Shown piece by piece: positions 24,561-33,141 of a stretch of DNA of 64,000 nt. The notes under the pieces are model-generated. The model worked only from the letters and a program-made list of their open reading frames with translations, ran no database searches and was not told where the DNA came from. Origin of the DNA: Parvibaculaceae bacterium (lineage in GTDB: Bacteria; Pseudomonadota; Alphaproteobacteria; Parvibaculales; Parvibaculaceae); assembly GCA_028283765.1 (NCBI GenBank), contig JAPWJY010000003.1, forward strand, positions 124,001-188,000. Reading direction: 5' to 3'. Each line of letters begins with the position of its first letter. Positions within the stretch are counted from its first letter, which is position 1. A program made the position numbers and the translations under genes.

Positions 24561-25355
24561 ATGGTCACGCTCTACGAGCATCCGCTCTCGCCCTATGCGC
24601 AGAAATGCAAGATAGCGCTGCGCGAGAAGGGGGTGGAGTTTGAACTCAAACAGCCGGGAGCCATCGGCTCAGGAGTCACCGGCCCCAATGAGTTCATGGC
24701 CGCCAATCCGCGCGGGGAGGTCCCTGCCTTCATCGACGGGGATGTGCGCATCTTCGATTCAACCATCATTCTGGAATATATCGAGGATAAGTGGCCCACA
24801 CCCGCCCTGCTGCCGGCAACGCCCGCGGAGCGGGCCCGGGTGCGCATGATCGAGGAGGTCTGCGACACCCATTATGAAGCAATCAACTGGGGCCTTTCCG
24901 AACTGACATGGTTCAGGCGGGCAACCGGCACGCTGGAACAAAGCCTGCGCGGGCAGGCCGCCACCCAGATCCGCAAGATCCATGGCTGGCTTGAGCGCCA
25001 GCTTGGGGAGAGCGACTGGTTCAATGGCGCGCGCTTCGGCTGGGGCGATCTCTGCGTCATTCCCTATGTCGCGGGCTCCATCGGTCATGGAAATCCCCCG
25101 GCGCGAGATTCGGCGCTGGGCCGCTGGGCGGATCGCGCCCGCGCCGTGCCGTCCGTCGCCAGCACCCTTGCCGATGCCCGGGCCGTGCCTTCGGGGCGCG
25201 GCATGAGCGATGTGGCGGGCCTTCTCGAACAGGGGCTGTTCAAGCGCGAATATCGCGATCACCGGCTGGAATGGATGATCAGGTCAGGGGGCGTCGATGT
25301 GGTCCTCAAGGGCCTTGAGAAAAGCAACATCCGCTTCAGCAACGATTTCGAGTGA
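24561..25355 (+). CDS. Glutathione S-transferase-like protein
   Basis: This 264-residue protein begins with an N-terminal thioredoxin-like domain: MVTLYEHPLSPYAQKCKIAL, then the cis-Pro in GEVPAFIDGDV and the ESTIIL-type DSTIILEYIE that binds the glutathione gamma-glutamyl part. The helical GST C-terminal domain spans about 90-215. The final 45 residues (HRLEWMIRSGGVDVVLKGLE) extend beyond a normal GST. The motif SPYAQKC puts Ser or Cys near the glutathione thiol. GGGAGG precedes the ATG. The second GST-like gene starts 5 bases after this one ends, so they form an operon and could act as a pair on the same substrate (inference). Confidence 0.88.
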   Translation: MVTLYEHPLSPYAQKCKIALREKGVEFELKQPGAIGSGVTGPNEFMAANPRGEVPAFIDGDVRIFDSTIILEYIEDKWPTPALLPATPAERARVRMIEEVCDTHYEAINWGLSELTWFRRATGTLEQSLRGQAATQIRKIHGWLERQLGESDWFNGARFGWGDLCVIPYVAGSIGHGNPPARDSALGRWADRARAVPSVASTLADARAVPSGRGMSDVAGLLEQGLFKREYRDHRLEWMIRSGGVDVVLKGLEKSNIRFSNDFE

Positions 25356-25360
25356 GCGCC

Positions 25361-26293
25361 ATGACCGGTCTTTCAAACGCGATCATCTTTCACCAGTATG
25401 ACATTTCGCCTTTTTCGGAAAAGGTGCGCACGGCCTTCGCCATCAAGGGACTTGAGTGGTACGCCGTCAATCAGCCGGTGATCATGCCAAAGCCTGAACT
25501 GCTGGCGCTCACCGGCGGCTACCGCAAGATTCCGGTGATGCAGATCGGGGCTGACATCTATTGCGACAGCCAGATCATTCTGCGCGAGCTTGAGCGGCGC
25601 TTTCCCACGCCGTCGCTGCATGTGGGTGAGGATAAGGGCCTTTCATGGGGTCTTGGCATGTGGACCGACCGCACCTTCTTCCAGACCGTCATTCCGATCA
25701 TTTTCGGCTATGTCGGCAAACATATCACGCCGGAGTTCAAGCAGGACCGTGAAGCCATGTCCGGCCGCCCCTTCGATGTGGCGGCGATGGCGGCGGCGGC
25801 GCCCTTGATGGCGGATCAGTTGCGCGCCCAGATCGACTGGCTGGAAGCCCAGTTGGGTGACGGCAGGCCCTTCCTGCTGGGAGAGAAACCGGGGCTTGCC
25901 GACGTCAATGTCTATTACAACTTCGCCTTTGTCCGCTGGAGCCATCCGGGCGCTCTGGATTTCCTCAAGGGCTATCCGCATGTCGCGCAATGGGAAGCGA
26001 GGATAAAGAATCTGGGACATGGCGAACGCAAGGAACTGTCGCGGGAAGATGCGCTCGACATTGCCCGCGATGCCGCGCCCATGACTGAGCCGTATACGGA
26101 TGAGGGCGAACCCAACGGCCTGAAAACCGGGGATAATATTTCCGTGATGGCGGATGATTATGGCCGCGATCCGATCCGGGGCGAACTTGTCTCCTCGTCG
26201 GCGCAGCACATCGCGCTGAAGCGCACCGATCCTCGCGTCGGTGAGGTTGTTGTGCATTTCCCGCGCGCCGGGTTCTTCGTGATGAAGGGCTGA
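25361..26293 (+). CDS. GST-like protein with an extra C-terminal domain
   Basis: The first 210 residues are a GST fold: a thioredoxin-like start (YDISPFSEKVRTAFAIKG, then YRKIPVMQIGADIYCDSQIIL) and a helical domain ending about 215 (PGLADVNVYYNFAFVRW). Some 95 more residues follow. Their last part reads as short beta strands (GDNISVMADDYGRDPIRGE, then ALKRTDPRVGEVVVHFPR), so a small barrel-like domain is fused behind the GST. I do not know a name for that domain. GTG 25352, which overlaps the upstream stop, is an alternative start. The role is unknown; glutathione chemistry on a catabolic intermediate is plausible. Confidence 0.82.
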   Translation: MTGLSNAIIFHQYDISPFSEKVRTAFAIKGLEWYAVNQPVIMPKPELLALTGGYRKIPVMQIGADIYCDSQIILRELERRFPTPSLHVGEDKGLSWGLGMWTDRTFFQTVIPIIFGYVGKHITPEFKQDREAMSGRPFDVAAMAAAAPLMADQLRAQIDWLEAQLGDGRPFLLGEKPGLADVNVYYNFAFVRWSHPGALDFLKGYPHVAQWEARIKNLGHGERKELSREDALDIARDAAPMTEPYTDEGEPNGLKTGDNISVMADDYGRDPIRGELVSSSAQHIALKRTDPRVGEVVVHFPRAGFFVMKG

Positions 26294-26309
26294 GGGAGGC
26301 GGATATTTT

Positions 26310-26345
26310 CCGGCCCCTTCTTTCCATCCGGATAGAGGGGGCCGG
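26310..26345. terminator. Hairpin between convergent GST-like and SDR genes
   Basis: CCGGCCCC (26310-26317) pairs with GGGGCCGG (26338-26345) across a 20-base loop. It lies in the 64-base gap between convergent genes and is a probable shared terminator. The loop is long and there is no T run. Confidence 0.5.
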
Positions 26346-26357
26346 GAGATTGCGCCT

Positions 26358-27164
26358 CTATCGGGCGGTCATGCCGCCGTCTATGATGAGTTCCGTACCC
26401 GTCATGTAGCGGCTTTCGTCGGAGGCGAGGAAGACGATGCCGTCCGCGATGTCCGAGGGCAGCCCGGCATAGCCGAGCGGTGCGCCAACCTGAGCAATGA
26501 GGTTGGCGTCGATGGCGTTCGCGCCTGCGGGAATGCCGGGCGAGTTGAGCGCGCTCACGCCGCCTTGCGGGATTTTCTGCCAGATCTCGGTGTCGATGAT
26601 GCCGGGGTGCACCGAGTTCACGCGCACGTTCATTTTCGCCTGCGCGCACTCAAGCGCGACCGCTTTGGTGAACAGCCGCACCGCGCCCTTGGTGGCGCAA
26701 TAGCCCGCCAGTCCCGCCGCGCCCTTCAGCCCTGCGACTGAGGAGATATTGATGACCGAGCCGCCGCCGGATGCCGCGATCAGCGGAATGGCGTGCTTCA
26801 CGCCGAAGAACACGCCATCGACATTGATCGCCATCTGCCGCTGCCAGTCGGCATAGGACATGGTGAAAATATCCGCGCTGATGCCGATGCCTGCATTGTT
26901 CACGAGGATATGGAGCCTGCCCTGTTCGGCCTTGATCGTGGCGACGATCTCCTGCCAGCGGGCCTCGTCGATCACATTCTGGCTATGATAGCTGGCCGTG
27001 CCGCCCGCGTTCCTGATCTCCGCCAGCGTTTCATTGCCGCGGGCATCGTCCACGTCGGTGAAAACGACGGTGGCGCCCTCTTTCGCCAGCGCCATGGCGG
27101 CGGCCTTGCCGATGCCTGCTGCTCCGCCGGTGACGAGGGCGACCTTTCCCTGAACGCGACCCAT
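26358..27164 (-). CDS. SDR-family oxidoreductase
   Basis: This NAD(P)-dependent dehydrogenase of 268 residues has the classical SDR layout: cofactor loop TGGAAGIG at about 13-20, NNAG near 91, catalytic Ser in INISSVAG and the YCATK motif near 157-161, and a PG motif with HPGIIDTE. VVFTDVDD after the second strand has Asp at the end of beta-2, which favours NAD over NADP. It may oxidise a cyclic alcohol, for example a 3- or 17-hydroxysteroid or terpene alcohol; the family cannot tell which. The TetR gene at 27325 is divergent and is the likely regulator. Confidence 0.92.
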   Translation of the reverse strand: MGRVQGKVALVTGGAAGIGKAAAMALAKEGATVVFTDVDDARGNETLAEIRNAGGTASYHSQNVIDEARWQEIVATIKAEQGRLHILVNNAGIGISADIFTMSYADWQRQMAINVDGVFFGVKHAIPLIAASGGGSVINISSVAGLKGAAGLAGYCATKGAVRLFTKAVALECAQAKMNVRVNSVHPGIIDTEIWQKIPQGGVSALNSPGIPAGANAIDANLIAQVGAPLGYAGLPSDIADGIVFLASDESRYMTGTELIIDGGMTAR

Positions 27165-27324
27165 GATGTTCTCCCTTTTGTTTATTTTGTTTCCGGCTGG
27201 TTTTAGGGGGTCACGGAGACGCCTACAATCGCTTTCCGCCGGGGAAACCGCAGGGAAATCATTTACAGTCCTGAAAATCAGGCTCTAGTCTGGCAATTCA
27301 CGGTAACAGGACTGGTATGGTGTG

Positions 27325-27933
27325 ATGGCGGAGATTGATGTGGCGGCAGCGCCGGGGCGGCGGGCGCGCAAGAAGGAGCGGACCCGCCACGAGATTTATC
27401 ACACGGCCATGGAACTGTTCGCGCAACGTGATTATGACGGGGTCACGGTCGAGGACATCTGCGCGGGCGCGGACGTCGCCAAGGCGACCTTTTTCGCCCA
27501 TTTCGAGAACAAGGCGGCGTTGATACAGGCCTTCCATGAGGAACTGACCGAGGAAATCTCGGGCGCGCTGGCGAGCCACAAGGGCACGGCGGAAGCGGCG
27601 CTGGAGATCATCATCCGCCACCTCGCGGCTGCGGGGCAGAGCAACGGTCCGGTGCTGAAGAAGATGTACCGCGAATTCATGGCCCAGCCCGAGCTTCATT
27701 CCAAGGCGCAGGATGCCAACCGCAGCCTCATTCAGCTTGTGGTCGCCTTTATCGAAAAGGGGCAGGCGGCGGGCGAGTTTCGCGCCGATGTGCCCGCCGG
27801 GCTTGCGGCTGTCTCCCTTCTCGCCACCTGGGGGTCCGTCACGGCCTCATGGGTTGAATCGGTCGAAAGCGACCCGAGGGAAGATTATTTTGCGGTTTTT
27901 GATCTGCTGTTGAGAGGTATCCGGCAGCGCTGA
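27325..27933 (+). CDS. TetR-family transcriptional regulator
   Basis: This 202-residue regulator has an HTH at about 15-62: ARKKERTRHEIYHTAMELF, then YDGVTVEDICAGADVAKATFFAHFENKAAL, a textbook TetR recognition helix with a TFFAHF core. The rest is the ligand-binding helical domain. GTG 27322 directly before ATG 27325 is an alternative start. It is divergent from the SDR gene and also lies upstream of the luciferase-like monooxygenase gene, so it could control either or both. No clean operator palindrome was found in the 160-base divergent gap. Confidence 0.9.
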   Translation: MAEIDVAAAPGRRARKKERTRHEIYHTAMELFAQRDYDGVTVEDICAGADVAKATFFAHFENKAALIQAFHEELTEEISGALASHKGTAEAALEIIIRHLAAAGQSNGPVLKKMYREFMAQPELHSKAQDANRSLIQLVVAFIEKGQAAGEFRADVPAGLAAVSLLATWGSVTASWVESVESDPREDYFAVFDLLLRGIRQR

Positions 27934-28056
27934 TCCGCCTTACCGCTGCGGCAGGATAACCAGACTGCGGTATGGCTATGGACAATTGGCCCGATTTGGG
28001 GCTTTTTAGACGTAACAAGAATTCGAAAACGAGTTGGCAGGAAATCAGAGGATCCT

Positions 28057-29274
28057 ATGGCTGGAACCAAATTGCGCTTCGGTGCATTCATTGCGCCCTT
28101 TCACCCCCTTGATGAGAACCCGACCCTTGCGCTGGAGCGTGACCTTGAGCTGGTTCAGTGGATGGACAAGCTCGGCTATGACGAAGCCTGGATCGGTGAG
28201 CATCACTCGGCGGGCTATGAGCTGATCGCCTCGCCGGAGCTGTTCATCGCCACGGCGGCGGAGCGCACCAAAAACATCCGTCTGGGCACCGGCGTGTCGT
28301 CATTGCCTTATCATCAGCCTTTGATGCTGGCCGACCGCATCAACCAACTCGACCACATCACCCGTGGCCGGGTCATGTTCGGGGCAGGTCCCGGCGCCTT
28401 GCCATCCGACGCCTATATGATGGGAATCGATGTCGCCAAGCAGCGCGACATGATGGACGAGGCGCTCGATGCTCTGGTTCTCCTGCTGCGCGGCGAGACG
28501 GTCACGAAGAAGACGGACTGGTTCACGCTCAATCAGGCCCGTCTGCAGATGACGCCCTATTCGCGTCCGAGCGTTGAAATCTCGGTTGCCAGCCAGGTTT
28601 CGCCGACCGGGGCGAACGCCGCTGGCCGTCTCGGTCTCGGCTTGCTCTCTATCGGCGCGACGTCCGCCGGCGGCTTCAATGCGCTGTCGTCCAACTGGGC
28701 CATCGCCGAAGCAAAGGCCAAGGAATCCGGCAACGTCATGGACCGTTCGCAGTGGCGTCTGGTCGGGCCGGTCCACATTGCGGAAACCCGTGAGAAGGCG
28801 CGTGAGAACGTGCGCTTCGGGCTGGAAAAGTGGCTCTATTATTTCCGGGAAGTCGCGGCTCTGCCGATGGCCCCCCAGGATGGCACCGATCCGGTCGATG
28901 CCATGATCAATTCCGGTCTGGCCGTTATCGGCACACCGGATGATGCGATTGCCCAGATCGAGCGTTTGCAGGCACAGTCCGGCGGGTTTGGCGCGTTCCT
29001 GCAACTGGGCCAGAACTGGGCGAACTTTGAGAACACCAAGATTTCCTACGAGATGATGGCGCGCTATGTGTTCCCCAAATTCCAGGGGCTCAACGACAAT
29101 CGCGAGGCATCCCTCAACTGGGCGCGCGACAATCGCGGCGAATTCATCGGCCAGGCCATGATGGCGGTCGGCGCCCGCGTCGCCCAGCATGTGGCGGAAA
29201 AGGGCGCGGAAAACATCCGCCCCGAAATCCTCGCCGCCATGGGCCTCGACAAGAAGACGGACGCCGCCCAGTAA
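28057..29274 (+). CDS. Luciferase-like (LLM class) flavin-dependent monooxygenase
   Basis: This 405-residue protein has the TIM-barrel fold of bacterial luciferase and related monooxygenases. The N-terminal part shows KLRFGAFIAPFHPLDENPT and LGYDEAWIGEHHSAGYELIAS. These are followed by ERTKNIRLGTGVSSLPYHQPLMLADRINQLDHI (in pieces) and RGRVMFGAGPGALPSDAYM, all typical of LLM oxidoreductases. Such enzymes use reduced FMN supplied by a separate reductase. The flavin reductase-like protein at 18575 is a candidate partner. Relatives are often named limonene- or alkanal-type monooxygenases; the substrate here is not known. A strong terminator follows the gene, so it is probably monocistronic. Confidence 0.92.
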   Translation: MAGTKLRFGAFIAPFHPLDENPTLALERDLELVQWMDKLGYDEAWIGEHHSAGYELIASPELFIATAAERTKNIRLGTGVSSLPYHQPLMLADRINQLDHITRGRVMFGAGPGALPSDAYMMGIDVAKQRDMMDEALDALVLLLRGETVTKKTDWFTLNQARLQMTPYSRPSVEISVASQVSPTGANAAGRLGLGLLSIGATSAGGFNALSSNWAIAEAKAKESGNVMDRSQWRLVGPVHIAETREKARENVRFGLEKWLYYFREVAALPMAPQDGTDPVDAMINSGLAVIGTPDDAIAQIERLQAQSGGFGAFLQLGQNWANFENTKISYEMMARYVFPKFQGLNDNREASLNWARDNRGEFIGQAMMAVGARVAQHVAEKGAENIRPEILAAMGLDKKTDAAQ

Positions 29275-29296
29275 ATTCAGGGACGGACGGCAACAG

Positions 29297-29325
29297 AAGG
29301 GCGGCCCGATGGGGCCGCCCTTTTT
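29297..29325. terminator. Intrinsic terminator after the LLM monooxygenase gene
   Basis: An 11-bp stem (AAGGGCGGCCC at 29297-29307, GGGCCGCCCTT at 29312-29322) with a 4-base loop ends in a T run to 29325. It lies between convergent genes and probably serves both. Confidence 0.88.
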
Positions 29326-29355
29326 ATTGGACCGTCAATCAGTCAGCAGAGAGCC

Positions 29356-31158
29356 TTAAAGCCTGATCTCGCCGGAGATGATCTGGTTGTAGAGCGTTTC
29401 ATCGAGCGGGACGAAGTGGTTCTGGCCCGGCATGTTGAAATAGAGCGGGTCCTTCACGATCGTCGGATTGAAGCCGTCCGATACTAGATCGACCTTGCGC
29501 TGCTTGAAGGTGCCGGTGATTTCAAGTTCCGGCTGGAGCCGCAGGAACAGCGGCTTGGCATATTCCGGCAACTCGTGCTGGAGGTGGGGACCGAGGTTTT
29601 CCACACTGAAGTTCTTGTCGGCGACGATGGCCACCATGCCCGCGCGGCCGTCCTGGCCGGGCACATGGACACCATAGACATTGGCTTCCTTGACGCCCGG
29701 GAAGACGGTAATGGCTTCCGAAACCTCGTTGGTCGAGACATTCTCGCCCTTCCAGCGGAAGGTGTCGCCAACCCGGTCGACGAAATAGAAATAACCGAGC
29801 TTGTCCTGCTTGAGCAGGTCGCCGGTGCGGAACCAGGCGTCGCCCTTTTCAAAGGCGTTGCGCAGGATCTTCTTCTCGGTCTCTTCTTTTTTGGCGTAGC
29901 CGTCGAAGCGGCCGGTCGGCATGTTGGGATCGACCGTGATCTTGCCGAGTGCCTCGCCCGCCTCGCCGGGCTCGCAGCGGATGCAGAAGCCGTCGGGCCC
30001 GCGCACCGGCTGTTCGGTGTCCACATCGAAGCGGACAAGCTCCACGTTGAACCGGCTCCTGGCCCAGCTTGGCACGCGTCCGACCGCGCCTACCTTGCCG
30101 TCGAAATTCATCAGCGCCACGTTGCCCTCGGTCGCGCCATAGAATTCGAGCATCCGGGGGATGTTGAAGCGTTTCTGGAACGCGGGCCAGATTTCAGGGC
30201 GCAATCCGTTGCCCACGGCCAGCCTGAGCGAATGGTTGGTCTCGAAGGGATGAGGAGGGCTGTTGAGCAGATAGCGGCACAGTTCGCCGATATACTGGAA
30301 CAGGGTCGCGCCATATTTGTTGACGTCGTTCCAGAATTCAGTGGTCGAGAATTTGCGCCGGATGATCACCGAGCCGCCGACGGTCAGCGTGGTGCCGACG
30401 GCGCAGATGCCGCCCGCCGAATGATAGAGCGGCAGCACGCAATACATGCGGTCGCGCGCGGTGGCGTTCGCGCCCGCCGAGAAGGCGCCCATGATGCCGA
30501 GCACGCGGGCATGGGGCAGTTTCGCCGCCTTGGGGTTGCCGGTGGTGCCGCTGGTATAGATGAAAAGGGCATTGTCCTCGATGGTCACGCCCTTGCGCAG
30601 GCCGGCAGGCAGCGGTTCGTCGGGCTGTCCGGCAAGGTCGGCATCCAGATCCTGCGCGCCGTTCACATGGCCACCCGTCGACCAGACCTTGAGCGGACGA
30701 TCGAACCCGTTCGCATCGATGCTGGCGAAGTTTTCCGCCAGCTCCGCGCCAAGGATCAGGTGATCGGCGCCGGAAATGCCCAGGCTGTGGGCCAGCGGCC
30801 CCTTGGTCTGGTTGGTGTTGATGAGGGCGGCCGCCGCGCCGGTCTTGAGGATGCCGAGCCAGGCGAACAGATATTCCGGCCGGTTTTCCATCAGCAGGGC
30901 GACCACATGGCCCTTGCCGATCCCCTGCGCCAGCGCCCAGCGCGCATAGCGGTTCGCCTGCGCGTCATAGTCGCGATAGCTGTAGGTCACATCCTCGAAA
31001 TAGATCGCGATATTGTCGGGAATGTCGCGGGCCTGATCCTCGATGACGTCGGCATAGGTCCGTTCGGGGTTTTTGTAGACGGCCCCGAGCCGTTTCAGGG
31101 TTCTGATTGCCGCGGTTGCAAAGATGACGTCGTTCTTGATACGGGTGATAAGACCCAT
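29356..31158 (-). CDS. Very-long-chain/steroid-type acyl-CoA synthetase
   Basis: This 600-residue AMP-forming ligase resembles the fatty-acid-transport-protein/very-long-chain acyl-CoA synthetase group. Motifs are YTSGTTGNPKAAKL near 201-214, FYGATEGN near 343, and FRTGDLLKQDKLGYFYFVDR near 440 with GDTFRWKGENVSTNEVSEAI. The N-terminal IKNDVIFATAAIRTLKRLG is also typical. In mycobacteria and other steroid degraders, ligases of this group activate cholesterol side chains or long acids. Here the substrate is presumed hydrophobic (inference). AAGGAG lies upstream of the ATG. The TusA-like gene is divergent. Confidence 0.92.
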   Translation of the reverse strand: MGLITRIKNDVIFATAAIRTLKRLGAVYKNPERTYADVIEDQARDIPDNIAIYFEDVTYSYRDYDAQANRYARWALAQGIGKGHVVALLMENRPEYLFAWLGILKTGAAAALINTNQTKGPLAHSLGISGADHLILGAELAENFASIDANGFDRPLKVWSTGGHVNGAQDLDADLAGQPDEPLPAGLRKGVTIEDNALFIYTSGTTGNPKAAKLPHARVLGIMGAFSAGANATARDRMYCVLPLYHSAGGICAVGTTLTVGGSVIIRRKFSTTEFWNDVNKYGATLFQYIGELCRYLLNSPPHPFETNHSLRLAVGNGLRPEIWPAFQKRFNIPRMLEFYGATEGNVALMNFDGKVGAVGRVPSWARSRFNVELVRFDVDTEQPVRGPDGFCIRCEPGEAGEALGKITVDPNMPTGRFDGYAKKEETEKKILRNAFEKGDAWFRTGDLLKQDKLGYFYFVDRVGDTFRWKGENVSTNEVSEAITVFPGVKEANVYGVHVPGQDGRAGMVAIVADKNFSVENLGPHLQHELPEYAKPLFLRLQPELEITGTFKQRKVDLVSDGFNPTIVKDPLYFNMPGQNHFVPLDETLYNQIISGEIRL

Positions 31159-31263
31159 GCCGGGGCACTCCTTGTGAAACGGAGGCTTCCCTTATGCCCG
31201 TGGCACTCAGGCGAGGTCAAGGATTAGGATAGGCGGGCGAGGGGCGCGAAAGCAGGGGACATG

Positions 31264-31521
31264 ATGCCGGATGAAGGAACTGCGCGGGAGGAAACGCTCG
31301 ATACGAGCGGACTCCACTGTCCCATGCCCGTGCTGCTGGTGAAGCGCCGACTCCGGCGCATGGCGCCGGGCGCGCGGCTCACGGTTCAGGCGACGGACCC
31401 GCTGGCCGAACTCGATCTGGCCAATTTCTGCCGGGAGGAGGGCCACGTCCTGCTGTCGGTCGGCAAGGATGCGGACAGGGTCACCGTCCGCATCGAGAGG
31501 GGCCGGTCAGGCGGCCTGTGA
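31264..31521 (+). CDS. TusA/SirA-like sulfur carrier protein
   Basis: This small 85-residue protein has the diagnostic CPMPVLLVKRRL segment (CPxP motif near residues 19-22). The Cys accepts persulfide sulfur for tRNA thiolation, molybdenum cofactor or other sulfur transfer. The rest (LTVQATDPLAELDLANFCREEGH) matches the family's second half, including the common DPLAELDL..FC run. ATG 31264 follows AGGGG by 5 bases; ATG 31261 is an alternative. The 3' end overlaps the convergent Coq4-like gene by 15 bases. No other tus gene is nearby, so the sulfur donor and acceptor are unknown. Confidence 0.9.
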   Translation: MPDEGTAREETLDTSGLHCPMPVLLVKRRLRRMAPGARLTVQATDPLAELDLANFCREEGHVLLSVGKDADRVTVRIERGRSGGL

Positions 31522-32247
31522 AATCCGCGCCAGCGTGGCCTGATACTGCACGGGCGGGGTGAGCCCGAGCGTTTGCCGGACTTCGGCGAGCGGGCGGGTC
31601 AGCAGGTGCTCCCAGTCTGCGGCAGGCATCCATTGGGCCTTCCTGCCGAGGCGGTGACCCTCTAGCACTGCGCGCCAGACGCCGGTGCCGGGATGGTCGC
31701 TGCTCAGCGAGCGCATGCCGAACAACACGATGGCGCCAATGCCGCGGTTGTGCCCCTGGGCATAGGTGAAGGCCAGAAGGGAAAGCTCGCCGAGCCCGTC
31801 GCGGCCATAGCCCGTGGTGACGTGCCACAAATCATGCATGTCGCGCATCCGGTTCCCGAAAAGCCGGGCGGCGGGGGGGAGCGCGGAGAGGTCCGGTCCG
31901 TCCTGTGACGCCTCGACCAGCCCGTCCGCCGTCAGGTTTTCGCCCTGCATGAAGGCAAGATAGTGCCGTCCGAGGCTTTCGGGCGGCAGACTCCTGAGAT
32001 AGCCCACATTGCTGAGCGTCTCCAGCAGGGAGCGCTCTTCCCGCAGAATGGCGGCGCCTGTGGGCAATGAAGCGAAGCGGATGAAATTCTTGCCTTCGGC
32101 CGTGCCGCCAAGCGCGTCGATGACGCGGAACACCTGGGAGGTGTCTTCCTTGTCGTTGATCAGGGCCTGGACAGCGCGCCATGCGTCGAGCAGGCGCACC
32201 CGCTTGCGGGGCATCCTGAATGAGGAAAAATCTGCAGTGGATGTCAT
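31507..32247 (-). CDS. Coq4-like protein
   Basis: This 246-residue protein contains the Coq4 metal motif HDLWH followed eleven residues later by Glu (VTTGYGRDGLGE), near residues 148-164. Yeast and human Coq4 organise the ubiquinone synthesis complex, and the HDxxH-x11-E motif binds zinc. Bacterial homologues are known in alphaproteobacteria. Here the gene sits in a catabolic region, not in a ubiquinone cluster, and is divergent from a TetR gene with a perfect 7-bp inverted repeat between them. It may act on quinone synthesis or a related aromatic compound (inference). The start at 32247 is chosen over 32325 from the family length and a weak AGGA site. Confidence 0.88.
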   Translation of the reverse strand: MTSTADFSSFRMPRKRVRLLDAWRAVQALINDKEDTSQVFRVIDALGGTAEGKNFIRFASLPTGAAILREERSLLETLSNVGYLRSLPPESLGRHYLAFMQGENLTADGLVEASQDGPDLSALPPAARLFGNRMRDMHDLWHVTTGYGRDGLGELSLLAFTYAQGHNRGIGAIVLFGMRSLSSDHPGTGVWRAVLEGHRLGRKAQWMPAADWEHLLTRPLAEVRQTLGLTPPVQYQATLARISQAA

Positions 32248-32327
32248 TGTGTGATCCTGCCTGTCGTGCTGGATACTCAAAAGTGCAAAATACAAAGGAT
32301 ACGCTACATGGGTCTCTTGTCTCATAT

Positions 32328-32345
32328 ATTGACATTCGTGTCAAT
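32328..32345. promoter_or_regulatory. Putative TetR operator between coq4-like and tetR genes
   Basis: ATTGACA (32328-32334) and TGTCAAT (32339-32345) form a perfect inverted repeat with the 4-base centre TTCG. Each arm also contains a TTGACA-like -35 element, one on each strand. It lies in the 187-base gap between the divergent genes and is the likely binding site of the TetR protein at 32435. Confidence 0.55.
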
Positions 32346-32434
32346 TAATATCGCATGGAGAAAAATCTCCCTTCGCGGTTGCAGTCATTGATGAAAGACC
32401 GCATGAATTCCGGGAAGGAAAAGGAGAAATGACC

Positions 32435-33124
32435 ATGGAGCGGAACCTGCCAAATTCACGTACAGACACGGCAGGGGAGGACGCGCCGGTTGCCAAGCGA
32501 AGCCGCCGTCCCGCCGAGGAGGCTCGACGGCTCATTCTTGACGCTGCCGAGAAGCGTCTGGCGGAACAGGGTCCGGAAGGTATCCGGCTGCAGGACATCG
32601 CGCGCGACATCGGTATTTCCCATCCCGCCATTCTCCACCATTTCGAAAGCCGCGAGGGGCTCGTGCGCGCGCTTATCGAGCGCGCTTCCCAGCAATTGCT
32701 CGACACCCTGCTCAAGGCCTTCGAGGTGACCGCAACCGAGAAATTCGGGGTGGGTGACACGATTTCCAAGGTTTTCGAGGTGCTCAGCGACCGGGGTACG
32801 GCGCGGCTGTGGTCATGGCTCCATCTGACGGGGCGGGAGCTTGAGGACGATGTCTCCACCCGCCTGGTCAGGGAAATATCCGAACAACTCCATGCCTTGC
32901 GCGTCCTTCAGGCCCGTGACGCCGGCGTGCAGGAGCCTGGATGGGAAGATACGCTCTTCATCACCATTCTGGTTGCCAGCACCGCCTTTGGCGATGCGAT
33001 CATCGGCCAGCGGCTGACGGCGGGCGTGGTGGAAGGTGCGGACGGGCGCGGCCGTTTCCGGCAATGGTTCGCAAAGCTCCTCGTGGAGCATGGTTCTGCT
33101 GTCCGCCAGCCAAAGGCCGGTTGA
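32435..33124 (+). CDS. TetR-family transcriptional regulator
   Basis: This 229-residue regulator has an HTH at about 20-68: RRPAEEARRLILDAAEKRLAEQG, then GIRLQDIARDIGISHPAILHHFESREGLV, a typical TetR recognition helix with the ILHHFES end. Its start at 32435 follows AGGAG by 8 bases; ATG 32429 lies only 2 bases from that site. It is divergent from the Coq4-like gene and upstream of the acetyltransferase gene, with which it may be co-transcribed. The ligand is unknown. Confidence 0.9.
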   Translation: MERNLPNSRTDTAGEDAPVAKRSRRPAEEARRLILDAAEKRLAEQGPEGIRLQDIARDIGISHPAILHHFESREGLVRALIERASQQLLDTLLKAFEVTATEKFGVGDTISKVFEVLSDRGTARLWSWLHLTGRELEDDVSTRLVREISEQLHALRVLQARDAGVQEPGWEDTLFITILVASTAFGDAIIGQRLTAGVVEGADGRGRFRQWFAKLLVEHGSAVRQPKAG

Positions 33125-33141
33125 ATGCCGGAAAATCCATG

